From: Actinernus sp. WN-2022
Lineage: Eukaryota > Cnidaria > Anthozoa > Actiniaria > Actinernidae
Length of the DNA: 64,000 nt
NCBI GenBank assembly: GCA_030867875.1
Contig: JAOWCC010001501.1
Coordinates: 23,371,036 to 23,435,035, forward strand
Reading direction: 5' to 3'
Each line of letters starts with the position of its first letter. Position 1 is the first letter of the stretch. Of the stretch, positions 55,260-64,000 are shown in pieces. A program made the position numbers and the translations under genes. The notes below the pieces were generated by a model that was not told where the DNA came from, did no database searches, and saw only the letters and a list, made by a program, of their open reading frames with translations.

Positions 55260-55494
55260 TCAATAGTTTGTCACAGTTGTTTCGTGCGCTCATAAGTACA
55301 CGTGAGATCACGTCACTTGTTGCCAAGGAAACTTTGCGCGACAGAGAAAGCGTCGGATGTCGGCAGAGGTCTCTCCCTCGCTTTCCATTTTACCAAGACA
55401 GAGAGAGACCTCTGCTAGCAGGAAATCAGTTCCTATAAATCAAGTATAGCACGAGCAGTTGATGCGTTGTTTTGTTTATAATATACTGAGCAAA

Positions 55495-55765
55495 CATTTA
55501 CTGAGAGGAGTGGTAAAATACTCGCCACTGTGGTCACGGGTTCGGTTCCCGGCTCGGGCACCGTATGTGAGTTAGGTTTGTTGTTGATTCCTTATCTGCA
55601 CTCGAGTGTTTTTCTCCGGGTTCTCCGGATTTCCTCCCTCCGTAAAAAATCAACCGTGAGTCGAGTGTTGTGTGTCCAAAACAGTTAATGTAGTGGGGAG
55701 TGTGAGGAGTAAAAGCAGGCCCCACCAGCTTTAAGCTGTAATACTCAGCCTGTTATAACAATATT
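55495..55765 (+). mobile_element. tRNA-headed SINE
   Basis: The head has a B box (GGGTTCGGTTCCC) after a shortened A-box region. The body (TTTTTCTCCGGGTTCTCCGG, then AATCAACCGTGAGTCGAG, then GCAGGCCCCACCAGCTTTAA) matches the minus-strand copy at 42765-43030. It ends in a short T-rich tract. Confidence 0.83.
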
Positions 55766-58334
55766 TTTTTTTTGAGAGCATGCGACTGTGCACTCAATAA
55801 TCTTTTTATGCATGCACTCGTCATTGACCAATCAGAATTAGGGGTATGTTATAATGTTTTTCATGTAGCCCGCGCAGAACAAGGGCTGAAAAAAAACACA
55901 ATATGACCCGATATTAGTATTACAGTTACACTGACAAGGCCAAATGAATTCTTGCTATTTTTCCATCAGTTGAACGTTTGCCATTTTCATCGATATCTTT
56001 TTTTTTGCGTATTGCTTTGGGTGAGATTCCATGAGTGCTTCGATTCAAACTTTACAAAATTATTCGCTGGCGACTCATTGGCAGGATTTGCACCTGCATG
56101 GGTTCTCGCGTCAGCGCCAAAATCTGATTGATATAAATGGATAGGATAATGAAGCAAAACCCAATGAGATACAGGGCTGCAAATGCATTTGCAGCCCGCC
56201 ATAGGTCATTTTGCAGCCCGATATCGATAAACGCGCGTTTTCACGAGGGCGGTTTTATATTTAGCCGCGTATTTTGATAATAATTCAGTTTTACAGACAC
56301 TGAGATGTGTTTTATTTATCCGCATGCGCAGTGGATGTTTAATGAGGAGGGCGTCGAAGTTGCACCTGAACAGTCCCATCTGTGATATATTAAATACCTC
56401 ATGAACAATGCAAATTGACCGGATAGATGACATTTTACAATTGCCCTGCGCTTTTTATTTTGTTGGTAAGAGTTGATTCAACGTTTTCTATTTTGTTACT
56501 AAAGCGTTCATTCCGATCATATGTTCTTGCCTAATAGTTACTGATAAATCGATATAGTTTTGGTATTTTCAGCTTAAATTCGAACTGCCATGCACCTAAC
56601 ACAAGGCTGTATGTGGAAAAAGTAATTAAAAGGAGAAAACTGCTGTTTTTCAAGTTATATGTATAACGACTGAAGTATGGTAAAATATTTGCTTGATTCG
56701 CACTGTGTCTCAAATCAAACTTACGAAAATCAAAGAATCAATATTTTATTTTTGGAATTTTTATCTAAAATCCGATCGGGGAAGCTATAAATACAACCAC
56801 GTACTTTGCCTTTAGACATAAAGCGAAATATTGTCCACTAATTAATTTCTGTCTTTAACTGAATGTATAATTTATAATTTCTGAACTAAAGACAATTAAC
56901 AAGTGTCGGTTGTGTACCGTCAAATAATGCATTCTGTAAAAATAACAACTCTATTTCCTTGTTTGTCGCTGATATTACAACCAACCTGACGTTTGTCAAG
57001 GTCCTATCGCTACTGTTAACGGTACATTATGCACCAGTCATTTGAATTCCCCTCCCCCCACCTCGGGCATAGCGGGGATGTTCACTTCAAATTTACCATT
57101 TTTCATTCCCCCGGGAGGTGAGGTCAACGCTCATAATCACTTCCCTCTCCTACCTGATCTACAATACTGATATCTAAATATTTGACCATCCTGTTCTTCA
57201 ATGGACCTTTGGCTTAGTTCTGAACCGGTTATACGTTTCTCTCTAACCGGCTGGAAAAATTATTTTAGTAGAGATGTTGAGCTATATAGTGCCGAGGAGG
57301 GTAAAAAAAACTTTTTCTCATTAACTGACAAGCTCGGGACCATATGCTATATAGTCAAGTGCACAATTTTTTTAACGTCGCTCATAAACGCTTTATGTTT
57401 CAAATAACAGTAATGATGTGTCTAATTATTTAAGTGAAAGCCATGAAATGAATTTTTTGGGAACGATATGAGCCATTTAGAAGGGTTTGATTACTAAAAT
57501 GAAATGTGGTTGTAGATTGGTTACGAAAAAGTTTACCCCAAACCGTTTTTCGTTCATACAACTGTACAACTCAAATTTCATGTTTTAACCGATTGTAGCT
57601 GCTAGCCGGGCTTGTTAGCCAACTGAGAATACTGCTTCCAACCTTAATACGGCAGAGCCTAAAGACGGCTTCCAGAATTGTACCGACTGACTGTGTCTGC
57701 AGTAAACGGCCTCACACGCGATGAAGACATCAACCTGTTGCTTGCGTGTGTCACTGTTTGAGAAATTATTATTATATTTACTCATTTCCTCCTATGAAGC
57801 ACAAAATGGCCCAAATAAAAACAGGGAATTCTGCATCAAATCTGGATGTACTGGGATTCTGATAATGCGTGAACATTTCTGAATGAACGGATGACTAAAA
57901 AAATAGGCCCGCGTTTGCGAACAAAGGCGAACATATTATTATTATGCATGCTTAAACTCGAAAAAAATAAAAAGTGTTTCTGAGTTTTGTTCTTGACTCA
58001 GTGGAAATTTAATGTTCCAGTCCTCACGACCCTTGCCTTGAGACTAAGTACAAAACTTCGGCTCCCGGGCTTTGGCTGTCAGTCACCACAGTCGCATACA
58101 CTTACGTGTGCACTGGCATTTTACTGAGTACCTGTCGAACTGAACTTCTCGCAAATTTTAAGGTAACCCTTGCTGTCTAAGACCGTAATAAAATTAAGGA
58201 CCGTAACAATTCCGGCAACTCCGACTCCTATTTACATCCGCCGAATGGATTTTCGAAGCGAATTTCTAGCCTGCGGATGACACATGATTACAACAGGACT
58301 CCACTCGGGCTTTAAGCAAACAAAGACATTTTAC
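55766..58334. other. intergenic, no gene recognised
   Basis: I see no conserved domain or convincing exon on either strand. Near 56165-56215 the motif TTTGCAGCCCG occurs in an inverted arrangement with GGGCTGCAAATGC. Confidence 0.45.
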
Positions 58335-58550
58335 AGGCATACAGGATCCCATTACCCGGAGCGTCCATCTGTCTTATATTCGTTATGCAGCATTTTTTCA
58401 GGCCGGGGAAGAAGAAAAGAAGAAGACAGAAGAAGAAGAAGGAGACGGGCTGATACTCAGGTTACTTTCATCGCGGCATATTTTTAACAAAAGATGCTTC
58501 GTTAGCTTCTCTTGTTTGGTCAACGAACATGGCTGCAACATCATTAATCA
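58335..58550 (+). mobile_element. truncated CAGGA-end MITE upstream of importin alpha
   Basis: The CAGGATCCCATTACCCGGAG end and the internal GATGCTTCGTTAGCTTCTCTT block match parts of the element at 41961-42412. The second terminus is missing. An AGAAGAAGAAG purine tract lies inside at 58410-58445. Confidence 0.6.
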
Positions 58551-58869
58551 TTTGAATTAAAATTGCGCAAACGCTTGTGACTGGCTAGTGGAAACCTGAA
58601 CTCGCCGGAGATTGAGCTGCCTGTGGCTGTGCACCATTTCATCCCAACTTCGTTCCCAGGGGTTTACGCGCCTAATCCAACGCAATCTTGGAAGAAGTCT
58701 GGTGACGAGAAATTGGCCGCGCATGCAGTAACCGGAATTCCGCTCACCGATAAAAAAGAAAAAGCTGAGTCGGAGTTTGAAGATTGCTTGTGTGGAAGAG
58801 CGCAGTCCTCGCCGATCTGGGCTTGTTTGCTCACAATCTGAAAGGCTAAAGGCCTTGTGCGACTGCATC

Positions 58870-58992
58870 ATGGCATCTAAAGGGAACCCTAGGTTAAAAG
58901 CTTATAAGAATAAGGCGCTAGATACGTCTGAAATGCGGCGCCGGCGCGAAGAGGAAGGAGTTCAGCTGCGAAAGGCCAAACGGGAGGAACAG
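58870..58992 (+). CDS. KPNA: importin subunit alpha, exon 1
   Basis: The 41-codon exon starts at ATG 58870 and ends at donor CAG|GTTTGT. It encodes most of the importin-beta-binding (IBB) domain, including [20 protein letters not shown] and [11 protein letters not shown]. These are the basic clusters that bind importin beta and, when free, auto-inhibit the cargo groove. The protein is the adaptor that carries nuclear-localisation-signal cargo into the nucleus. The sequence is closest in style to the KPNA1/5/6 subgroup; the exact paralogue is not settled. Two further exons follow in frame. Confidence 0.94.
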
Positions 58993-59089
58993 GTTTGTGA
59001 AAATATGAACTGATTTCAACAAATTCTTTCTTTCGAATTACGCTCTTGAGAACCCGAACCAAATACTATATCCACTCTGTTACGTTTAG
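58993..59089 (+). other. importin alpha intron 1
   Basis: A short intron of 97 bp with GTTTGT donor and TTACGTTTAG acceptor, joined in phase 0. Confidence 0.88.
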
Positions 59090-59173
59090 ATGTTTAAGAG
59101 GCGAAATGTTGACGTCGGGAAAGCAAGCAGCCAAACAACCGAACTGGAGGGTTTGCTGACAAATGACTGGCAG
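59090..59173 (+). CDS. KPNA: importin subunit alpha, exon 2
   Basis: Twenty-eight codons continue the IBB domain with MFKRRNVDVGK, matching the (Q)(M/L)FKRRNV end of the domain in animal importin alphas. They then give a Ser/Thr-rich linker ending LTNDWQ. The acceptor is TTTAG at 59089 and the donor CAG|GTGAGA at 59173. The linker is variable among family members and precedes the first armadillo repeat. Confidence 0.93.
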
Positions 59174-60473
59174 GTGAGATATGATTAGGACAGAAAGTTT
59201 CTCCATGTTAGCTTACTCGTGGTTAAATTATATTATTATACGCAATACTTCACATCGACCCGGACTCCAATTATGCTCCTTTTATCTCCGCACTAGTACG
59301 TTATGTTATCGTATCAGTTTCTGTAAAATTCAAATGCGTTAATAATGTTGACAGCAAGGGTGAATTAAGCTTAACTTAATTTAAGTTAAAAGTACGAATG
59401 GTAACTTATTTAGTTATTAAAGGATAATTAAAGTTTGTTAAAAGTGCAATTAGGAAGTAACTACTTCGTTCAATCAGCTGAGTGTGGCTATTACTATAAA
59501 CCAAGAACATTTCCATTCCTTTATTCCAATTTATATTGGTGTTAAAATACTACTTCTTTTTTACTAAATACTAGTACTAGTACTAGGATAGGAATCGATG
59601 ACAGCTGAGAGAGAGAAAAGGCAAATCACATCCATTTGAATTATGGGTATTTATATGTAATTCTATCATGAAAAAAAATGGCAATAATGAAAGAATGACT
59701 ATTTGATTGTTAAAAGTGGCACATCCTTATACATGTATATGATAGCCCATTCTGTCACTTTTCTCAGATTGGAATTGGCATTTACAAATTCCTTGGTCCA
59801 TATGGCCTTACTGTAACCATGCTGTACTGTATTTCTGTCATTTGATTGGATGAGCAGGACAAAAACAATAGGGAAACCATTTCAATGTCACTGCATGCCA
59901 TACAGTAACCATGCTGTAGTCAGTTCTGTAGTTTGTCCCACTCATATGAAATCTGCTCTATAACACAGAGAAATGCCAGTGCTTGACCTTAGCGGTAGTC
60001 CACTAGTCCTGGACTAGTAAAAAATTAGAGCCACTATAGTCACAGGACTAGTAACTATTCCATAATTTGTAATGTTTAATAAAAGATAAAAACAAAAACA
60101 TGTTGTCCTGTGAATGTTGTTTGAACGTGTTTCTTTGCAAACGTTCCAAAAACAATTGCAAAAAGGCCGAGAAGACTGAACAAGGCTGAGGCGAGGACTG
60201 GACACTAGTCAAATATTGGCATGCCGGAGTCGGTACTACCAGGGATTTTCTCTGGACTAGTAAATGTTCAGCTCTACTAGTCCCAGGACCAGTGATTAAA
60301 AATGTTAAGGTCGAGCACTGAATGCAGTGACATTTGCTTGCACATGAATTAGAGGAGAGTGAAGTGATCAGTTTTTAATATTAGAAAACTGATAAATCTA
60401 CTGAATTCCAGTGCCTAGTTTACAGCAATTTTATAATGACTTCACTAACTAGACAAGTATATTATATTAACAG
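59174..60473 (+). other. importin alpha intron 2
   Basis: The 1,300-bp intron contains the MITE at 59977-60320 and otherwise AT-rich sequence. It ends in a TATATTAACAG acceptor. Confidence 0.85.
59977..60320. mobile_element. CAGTG-end MITE in importin intron 2
   Basis: The inverted ends CAGTGCTTGACCTTA and TTAAGGTCGAGCACTG are flanked by AATGC (59972-59976 and 60321-60325). ACTAGTCC(T/A)GGACTAGT palindromes occur near both ends. The 344-bp element has no ORF. The CAGTG terminus recalls hAT elements, but only 5 bp of the flanks match. Confidence 0.8.
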
Positions 60474-60570
60474 GGCCCAGTATTTCAGGATATGGTTCAA
60501 GCCATTTATTCTGATGACCTTGAAATGCAGCTAGCAGCAACACAACGATTCAGAAAGATTCTTTCTAAAG
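60474..60570 (+). CDS. KPNA: importin subunit alpha, exon 3
   Basis: Thirty-two codons plus one base encode VFQDMVQAIYSDD and LAATQRFRKILSK. This is the start of the armadillo-repeat region (first helix of ARM1) that forms the NLS-binding solenoid. The donor is AAAG|GTACAA at 60570/60571, phase 1, so the next codon begins with G, as expected for the conserved Glu of the EPNPPID segment. That exon was not found up to the end of the window. Confidence 0.93.
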
Positions 60571-61287
60571 GTACAATGTAGTTATTGAATCTTCCTACAT
60601 GTACAGTCAAGATGCAAACTTCTTCACGCTATTTCCCCGATATTGCTGAGCAGCAATTGCTGTTTAGCAATATTGCCAATATTGCTGTTTTCAAAAACGT
60701 TATTGCTGTTTCTGAAAAACGATATTGCTGTTTCTATAAAAATATATTGCCTTTTTTCAAATGATATATCAGCACTGCAATTGCTGATTTGATTGTACAA
60801 AAGCCTGATTCGTAATTATTTAGTTTACCTGGTTCGCTATCTTGAACATCGAAAGAACCTGCGTGAAATAGATAACCCGATTTTTTCCGCTCATCCGCAA
60901 AAATGTTTAAGAAGTTGATGCCCCACTTTTCGGCTCAATGGCTAGAAGTTAAACAGTGCAAAAAGTTAGAAGGCCAATGCAATGAAAGAACTTTGAGATG
61001 CGAATAGAAACGCTTTAAGTTTGGGTAAAATTTGCGCATGGCAAGTTATTTCGACCGCGTTTTGGTAATATATTTTTTATTAACTTACTTTCAAAGACAT
61101 TGAGATGTCTTTTACCATTTTGATTTTGTTTGTGGCAGTGTTTATTAATTGCTTACATGTACACTGTATTTGATTTGCCAGGTTTCAGGTTTGCACGGAA
61201 CTAAACAACCAGGGAACTAAACAAGCGACTGCTAATCGAGGATTCCATATTCATGCTAGTTCTAATATATCTAGTATATATATCTAG

Positions 61288-62723
61288 TATATGTTGTAGG
61301 TTGTTTCTCAATTCAGGTTATTTTTCAAACAACCTAGGTTGGAATATCAATGATTCTAAAAAGGGATTTTTAAATTTTTTGAGATTCATAAAAAAAGCAG
61401 TTTAGTTTTTGGAATTTTAAAAAAAAAAACACCCACCCCTCCCATACAAAATACTTTTTGACAACCCACCCCTCCCCTCTACTTCCTCCCCCTTCCTTCC
61501 CACTGCCTCTCCCATCCACTTACTAACCTTGCCCGGTCGGGCTTAATTTGGCCGAATCACGAGGAACGCCTGGTAGATATTAATCCAGTGGATTATCGCA
61601 CTGCGCCACGAAAGCGTTTGTTGATTTGAACACATCATTTATTCTCCAAGTGACTAATCGTCGAACCCAGTCCCTCTCGTTATGTGCGCATGAGTACTAC
61701 TAACAAAATCGGACTTTGAAACATCTTTCGAAAATCGGACTTTGAAACATCTTTCGAAAGTGCATCACCTCTAACATTGTATCTAGAAGAAGATTTTTAC
61801 GATTCAAGAGCTAAATAGTATCTCAGTATTAAAGTATCGAGTGCAGAGGATCTTGGAGTAGCTGGCTCGTACTCGTTAGACTCAGCTTTTCCAATGGAAT
61901 AAAACACTGACCACTGTCTAGAAAAAAATTGAAGTGGATCAAAGAAACACTGTATTATAATTATTGTCTTGTTCTCTAATCAAAGAATTCCTCAGAGAAT
62001 GTGAAAAGACGTAAAAATGGATAAATGATCGAGAACTTACACAAAAATAACTCAAAACGTTATTAACAGTTATGTTTTCACTTTGCCGTTTCCATGCGGA
62101 ACAAGTGCCAATAACAAGCAGATTATTTTATTAAAGCCAGTTAACACCCCACTCCAAGCAAACTCATTCCTAACACTATTATATTAAAATCAAATTAATG
62201 GTCCTGCGAACTAATCCAAACCCTAGCCCAACATTTAAGTAACCCTAACAGTAACCAATTGCTCGCTAATTTTGGGTGTTCAGAGCTAAGTCGACACTAA
62301 CCTAACAGACGAGTATAATGCTTCTTCAATGGTCCTGTGAACTAACTAATCCAACACCTAACCCTACATTTAAAAAAAACTAACCATCAACAAGGGCTGC
62401 TCACTTACTTTGAAGTCAATAATTTGGGGTGTTTTGAGCTAAGTCACTAAACAACAGACAAGTATAATGCTTCTTCAATGGTCCTGTCAACTAATTAATC
62501 CAAAACCTAACCCTACATGTACATTTAAAAAACCCTAACCGTCAACAAGGGCTGCTCATTTTGGGTATTTTAAGAGCTACAATCAATAATTTTGGGTGTT
62601 TAGGTTTAAGTCACTAAATAACAGACATGTAATGCTATCCAACATTTAAAAGACTCGAAAAATGTCAAAATGGCCTAGGTTGTTTGAAAAACAACCTGAA
62701 ATTAGAAACAACCTACAACATAT
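61288..62723. mobile_element. nested inverted-repeat element
   Basis: The left arm (ATGTTGTAGGTTGTTTCT, then TTTCAAACAACCTAGG, 61288-61341) is mirrored at 62671-62723. The interior contains a (C)CACCCCTCCC-rich stretch and the tandem array at 62190-62640. No ORF is recognised. Confidence 0.72.
62190..62640. repeat. tandem repeat, about 130-150 bp units
   Basis: Three units begin AATGGTCCTG at about 62199, 62329 and 62478. They continue with AACTAATCCAA, CCCTA(C/A)A, AACAAGGGCTGCTC, TTTTGGGTGTT and AAGTCACTAAA. Units differ by small indels. Confidence 0.85.
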
Positions 62724-63180
62724 ACATGTAGGTTTCCAGTAAAGGTTTGCAGAAGCAATGGGAGGATGCATAATAAGCTGTGAAGCAGCAAGGAGAGCAT
62801 GAAGTTTCTTAGTATAGGCACGCATATGTGGGATCGTTCGTCGTATGTATGTGAGTTGAAATTGAGCTTTGGTTTCGCCAAGTTCTCCAGGTTCTGCAGT
62901 TTTCTTTATGTTAAAAAACCTAAATTCCAATTCGGGCTTGGTTTATTCAATGGCCCTGTCTTGGGAAGGCCCCATAACGGCTCCCTCTACGTCAACAAAA
63001 ACAAACCATTTGGCATACGATTACGGAAAACATCAATTTTGTACTAACTTGTCAGAATATCGGAGATATTGCTGTAAATCAGCAATTGCTGTTTTACTTA
63101 CGAAAACGATATTTCGTTTTACAAAAAACGATATTTCTGATTGCCTGCAAAACGATATTGCTGATTGCTGTTTTCTAAAA

Positions 63181-63327
63181 CAGCAATTGAAGGGCTGTGT
63201 GGAAAAAGGGTGTAAGTGATTCTTGATCACGTTCTAAATTCTCCCTTAGAAAACAAAGAAATTGAAGGAGAAGAATATGATCAAGAGTCGCTTACACCCT
63301 TTTTCCACACAGCCCTTCAATTGCTGT
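63181..63327. repeat. near-perfect palindrome inside the TIR element
   Basis: The left arm CAGCAATTGAAGGGCTGTGT, then GAAAAAGGGTGTAAG, is mirrored by CTTACACCCTTTTTC and ACACAGCCCTTCAATTGCTG. The arms are about 60 bp around a short centre that includes TCTTGATCACG/ATGATCAAGAG. Confidence 0.85.
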
Positions 63328-63895
63328 TTGTTAACAGCAATTGCTGAGCTGGTTCAGCAATTGCCTTTCTGCACGTGACAAAGTTTGCATCTTGACTGTA
63401 TCATTGTGTTTGAGCCAGCTAGAGTGCAATGGTGCAGTTTTGTTACTGTGTTTTCCCCTTGAATGAATACCAGGTAGTATACCACAAATGGTCCCTGAAA
63501 ATTCTAAATCGAGGACTTAAAACAAAAAGAATTTGGAATAAATGACCAATAATTGAAAGTGCTTTATCTTCAAACAGCAGTGAAATTTCTGGTAATAATG
63601 GCCGTGGAAGTCGAAGAGTATAATAGTAATATTATTTGAATGAAAGGTGTAGGTTTCAGCATAACTGGCAGACTGCGTTCTCACCAGAATTTTGAGAAAG
63701 CAAAGGGTATAACTCGCTGTGGTAAGAATATAAAAATTGTGAAATATATTAAAGCAATGTTATTAATGTTTTGCTAACCCAAGCCAGATGGCAATCCCTT
63801 TCTGCTAAGTTAAGCCAGGTGGCTGGCTTAAAACGGCTGGGGAGAGCACAGAGTGGCTTATATATGTTGTGAGGCAATTGTAACCCACTATCAAC

Positions 63896-63960
63896 CTCCC
63901 GGTTAGCTCAGTGGTTAAGCTCCGGTCTGTTGCTCGGGAGGTCGCGGGTTCAAATCCCGG

Positions 63961-63999
<39 letters not shown>

Positions 64000-64000
64000 G
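63896..64000 (+). mobile_element. tRNA-derived SINE, cut by the window edge
   Basis: The A box TAGCTCAGTGGTTAAGC and B box GGTTCAAATCC are spaced as in a tRNA. They are followed by an ACCAACACTCAGGGTCTTAA body that I associate with anthozoan SINEs. The acceptor arms do not pair fully, so a functional tRNA gene is less likely. Confidence 0.75.

Larger units (their letters stand above)
54481..55425. mobile_element. Mutator-like element copy 2, containing a nested Harbinger-like element
   Basis: The ends are TTCCCTGCTAGCAGAGGTCT and the inverted AGACCTCTGCTAGCAGGAAA, continuing through CTTGGTAAAATGGAA and the GGCAGAGGTC blocks. Flanks TCAGTGCCT (54472-54480) and TCAGTTCCT (55426-55434) are a 9-bp duplication with one mismatch. 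The copy at 15649-16593 lacks the nested insert, which proves the order of events. Confidence 0.82.
60604..63398. mobile_element. 2.8-kb TIR element with TA duplication
   Basis: CAGTCAAGATGCAAACTT at the left is mirrored by AAGTTTGCATCTTGACTG at the right. TA lies at both boundaries (60602-60603 and 63399-63400). The subterminal zones on both sides are packed with AGCAATTGCTG and GATATTGCTG motifs, probably transposase-binding repeats. No transposase is recognisable, so it is non-autonomous and enlarged by a nested element. Confidence 0.85.
60571..64000 (+). other. importin alpha intron 3 (continues past the window)
   Basis: At least 3.4 kb, mostly the 2.8-kb TIR element at 60604-63398. The element begins only 33 bp after the splice donor. 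The remaining sequence shows no importin exon. Confidence 0.8.

Noticed and set aside
58557..58871. Frames on both strands just upstream of importin alpha
   Set aside because: They contain a dispersed-repeat piece (TTCCCAGGGGTTTACGCGCC) also seen near 33770 and 34740, and lack a protein signature.
61555..61615. tRNA-like segment
   Set aside because: No convincing B box, and spacing is wrong.
62199..62560. Telomere-like CCCTAAC motifs
   Set aside because: They are isolated within longer 130-150 bp units, not a telomeric array.
62646..63219. Frames of 82-116 codons on both strands
   Set aside because: They lie inside the TIR element and its repeat-rich end; no transposase or other domain is visible.
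63901..63968. Possible tRNA gene on the plus strand
   Set aside because: Acceptor arms pair poorly and the downstream sequence looks like a SINE body.

Overview
The window is eukaryotic nuclear DNA, AT-rich and crowded with transposons. Spliced genes with canonical GT/AG introns, CR1-like LINEs carrying an ORF1 esterase domain, tRNA-headed SINEs and many short inverted-repeat elements point to a cnidarian, most likely an anthozoan such as a stony coral. That placement is an inference from repeat content and gene style, because no species marker is present.

Host genes. (1) 2642-3964 (-) is an intronless acetylserotonin/hydroxyindole O-methyltransferase-like protein whose catalytic His-Asp motif is not conserved. 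(2) 41636 to about 35009 (-) is a patched-domain (PTCHD3-like) membrane protein in at least three exons. The first two joins are in frame, and the 3' end runs into repeat DNA. (3) 52070 to about 50800 (-) is a tiny two-exon gene, too split to appear as one open frame, for an 80-residue secreted, precursor-like peptide. It has a TATA box, a signal peptide, basic cleavage sites and a poly(A) signal. (4) 58870 to 60570 (+) holds the first three coding exons of importin subunit alpha, which runs off the right edge; its introns are filled with DNA transposons.

Mobile DNA, left to right. 1-1400: palindromic MITE-like elements. 4673-5165: a 21-bp minisatellite. 5474-8323 (-): an intact LINE ORF2 with endonuclease and reverse transcriptase. 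8803-9824: a Mutator-like element with a perfect 9-bp target duplication. 10906-12804: two LINE ORF1 remnants. 15649-16593: a Mutator-like element split by a LINE tail. 16949-17365: a CACGTG-bearing satellite. 17650-23890: one imperfect palindrome of about 6.2 kb with satellites of unequal length in its arms and later LINE insertions. 24508-30929 (+): a Ty3/gypsy retrotransposon whose gag and pol are joined by an apparent -1 frameshift signal (TTTAAAC plus a perfect 9-bp hairpin), broken by a 541-bp MITE. 30911-31698: two more foldback elements. 33832-35117: a MITE family that supplies the possible C-terminus of the patched-like protein. 36732-48797: many short elements, several with clear TA, TTA, TTAA or 9-bp target duplications. 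45811-50760: a decayed tandem duplication of about 2.5-3 kb. 54481-55425: a Mutator-like element containing a Harbinger-like element with a HARBI1-like N-terminal scrap. 59977-60320 and 60604-63398: elements inside importin introns. The window ends in a SINE.

The genes do not form a shared pathway or operon. The main points of interest are the small secreted-peptide gene, the retrotransposon frameshift signal, the 6.2-kb palindrome and the degenerate methyltransferase active site.
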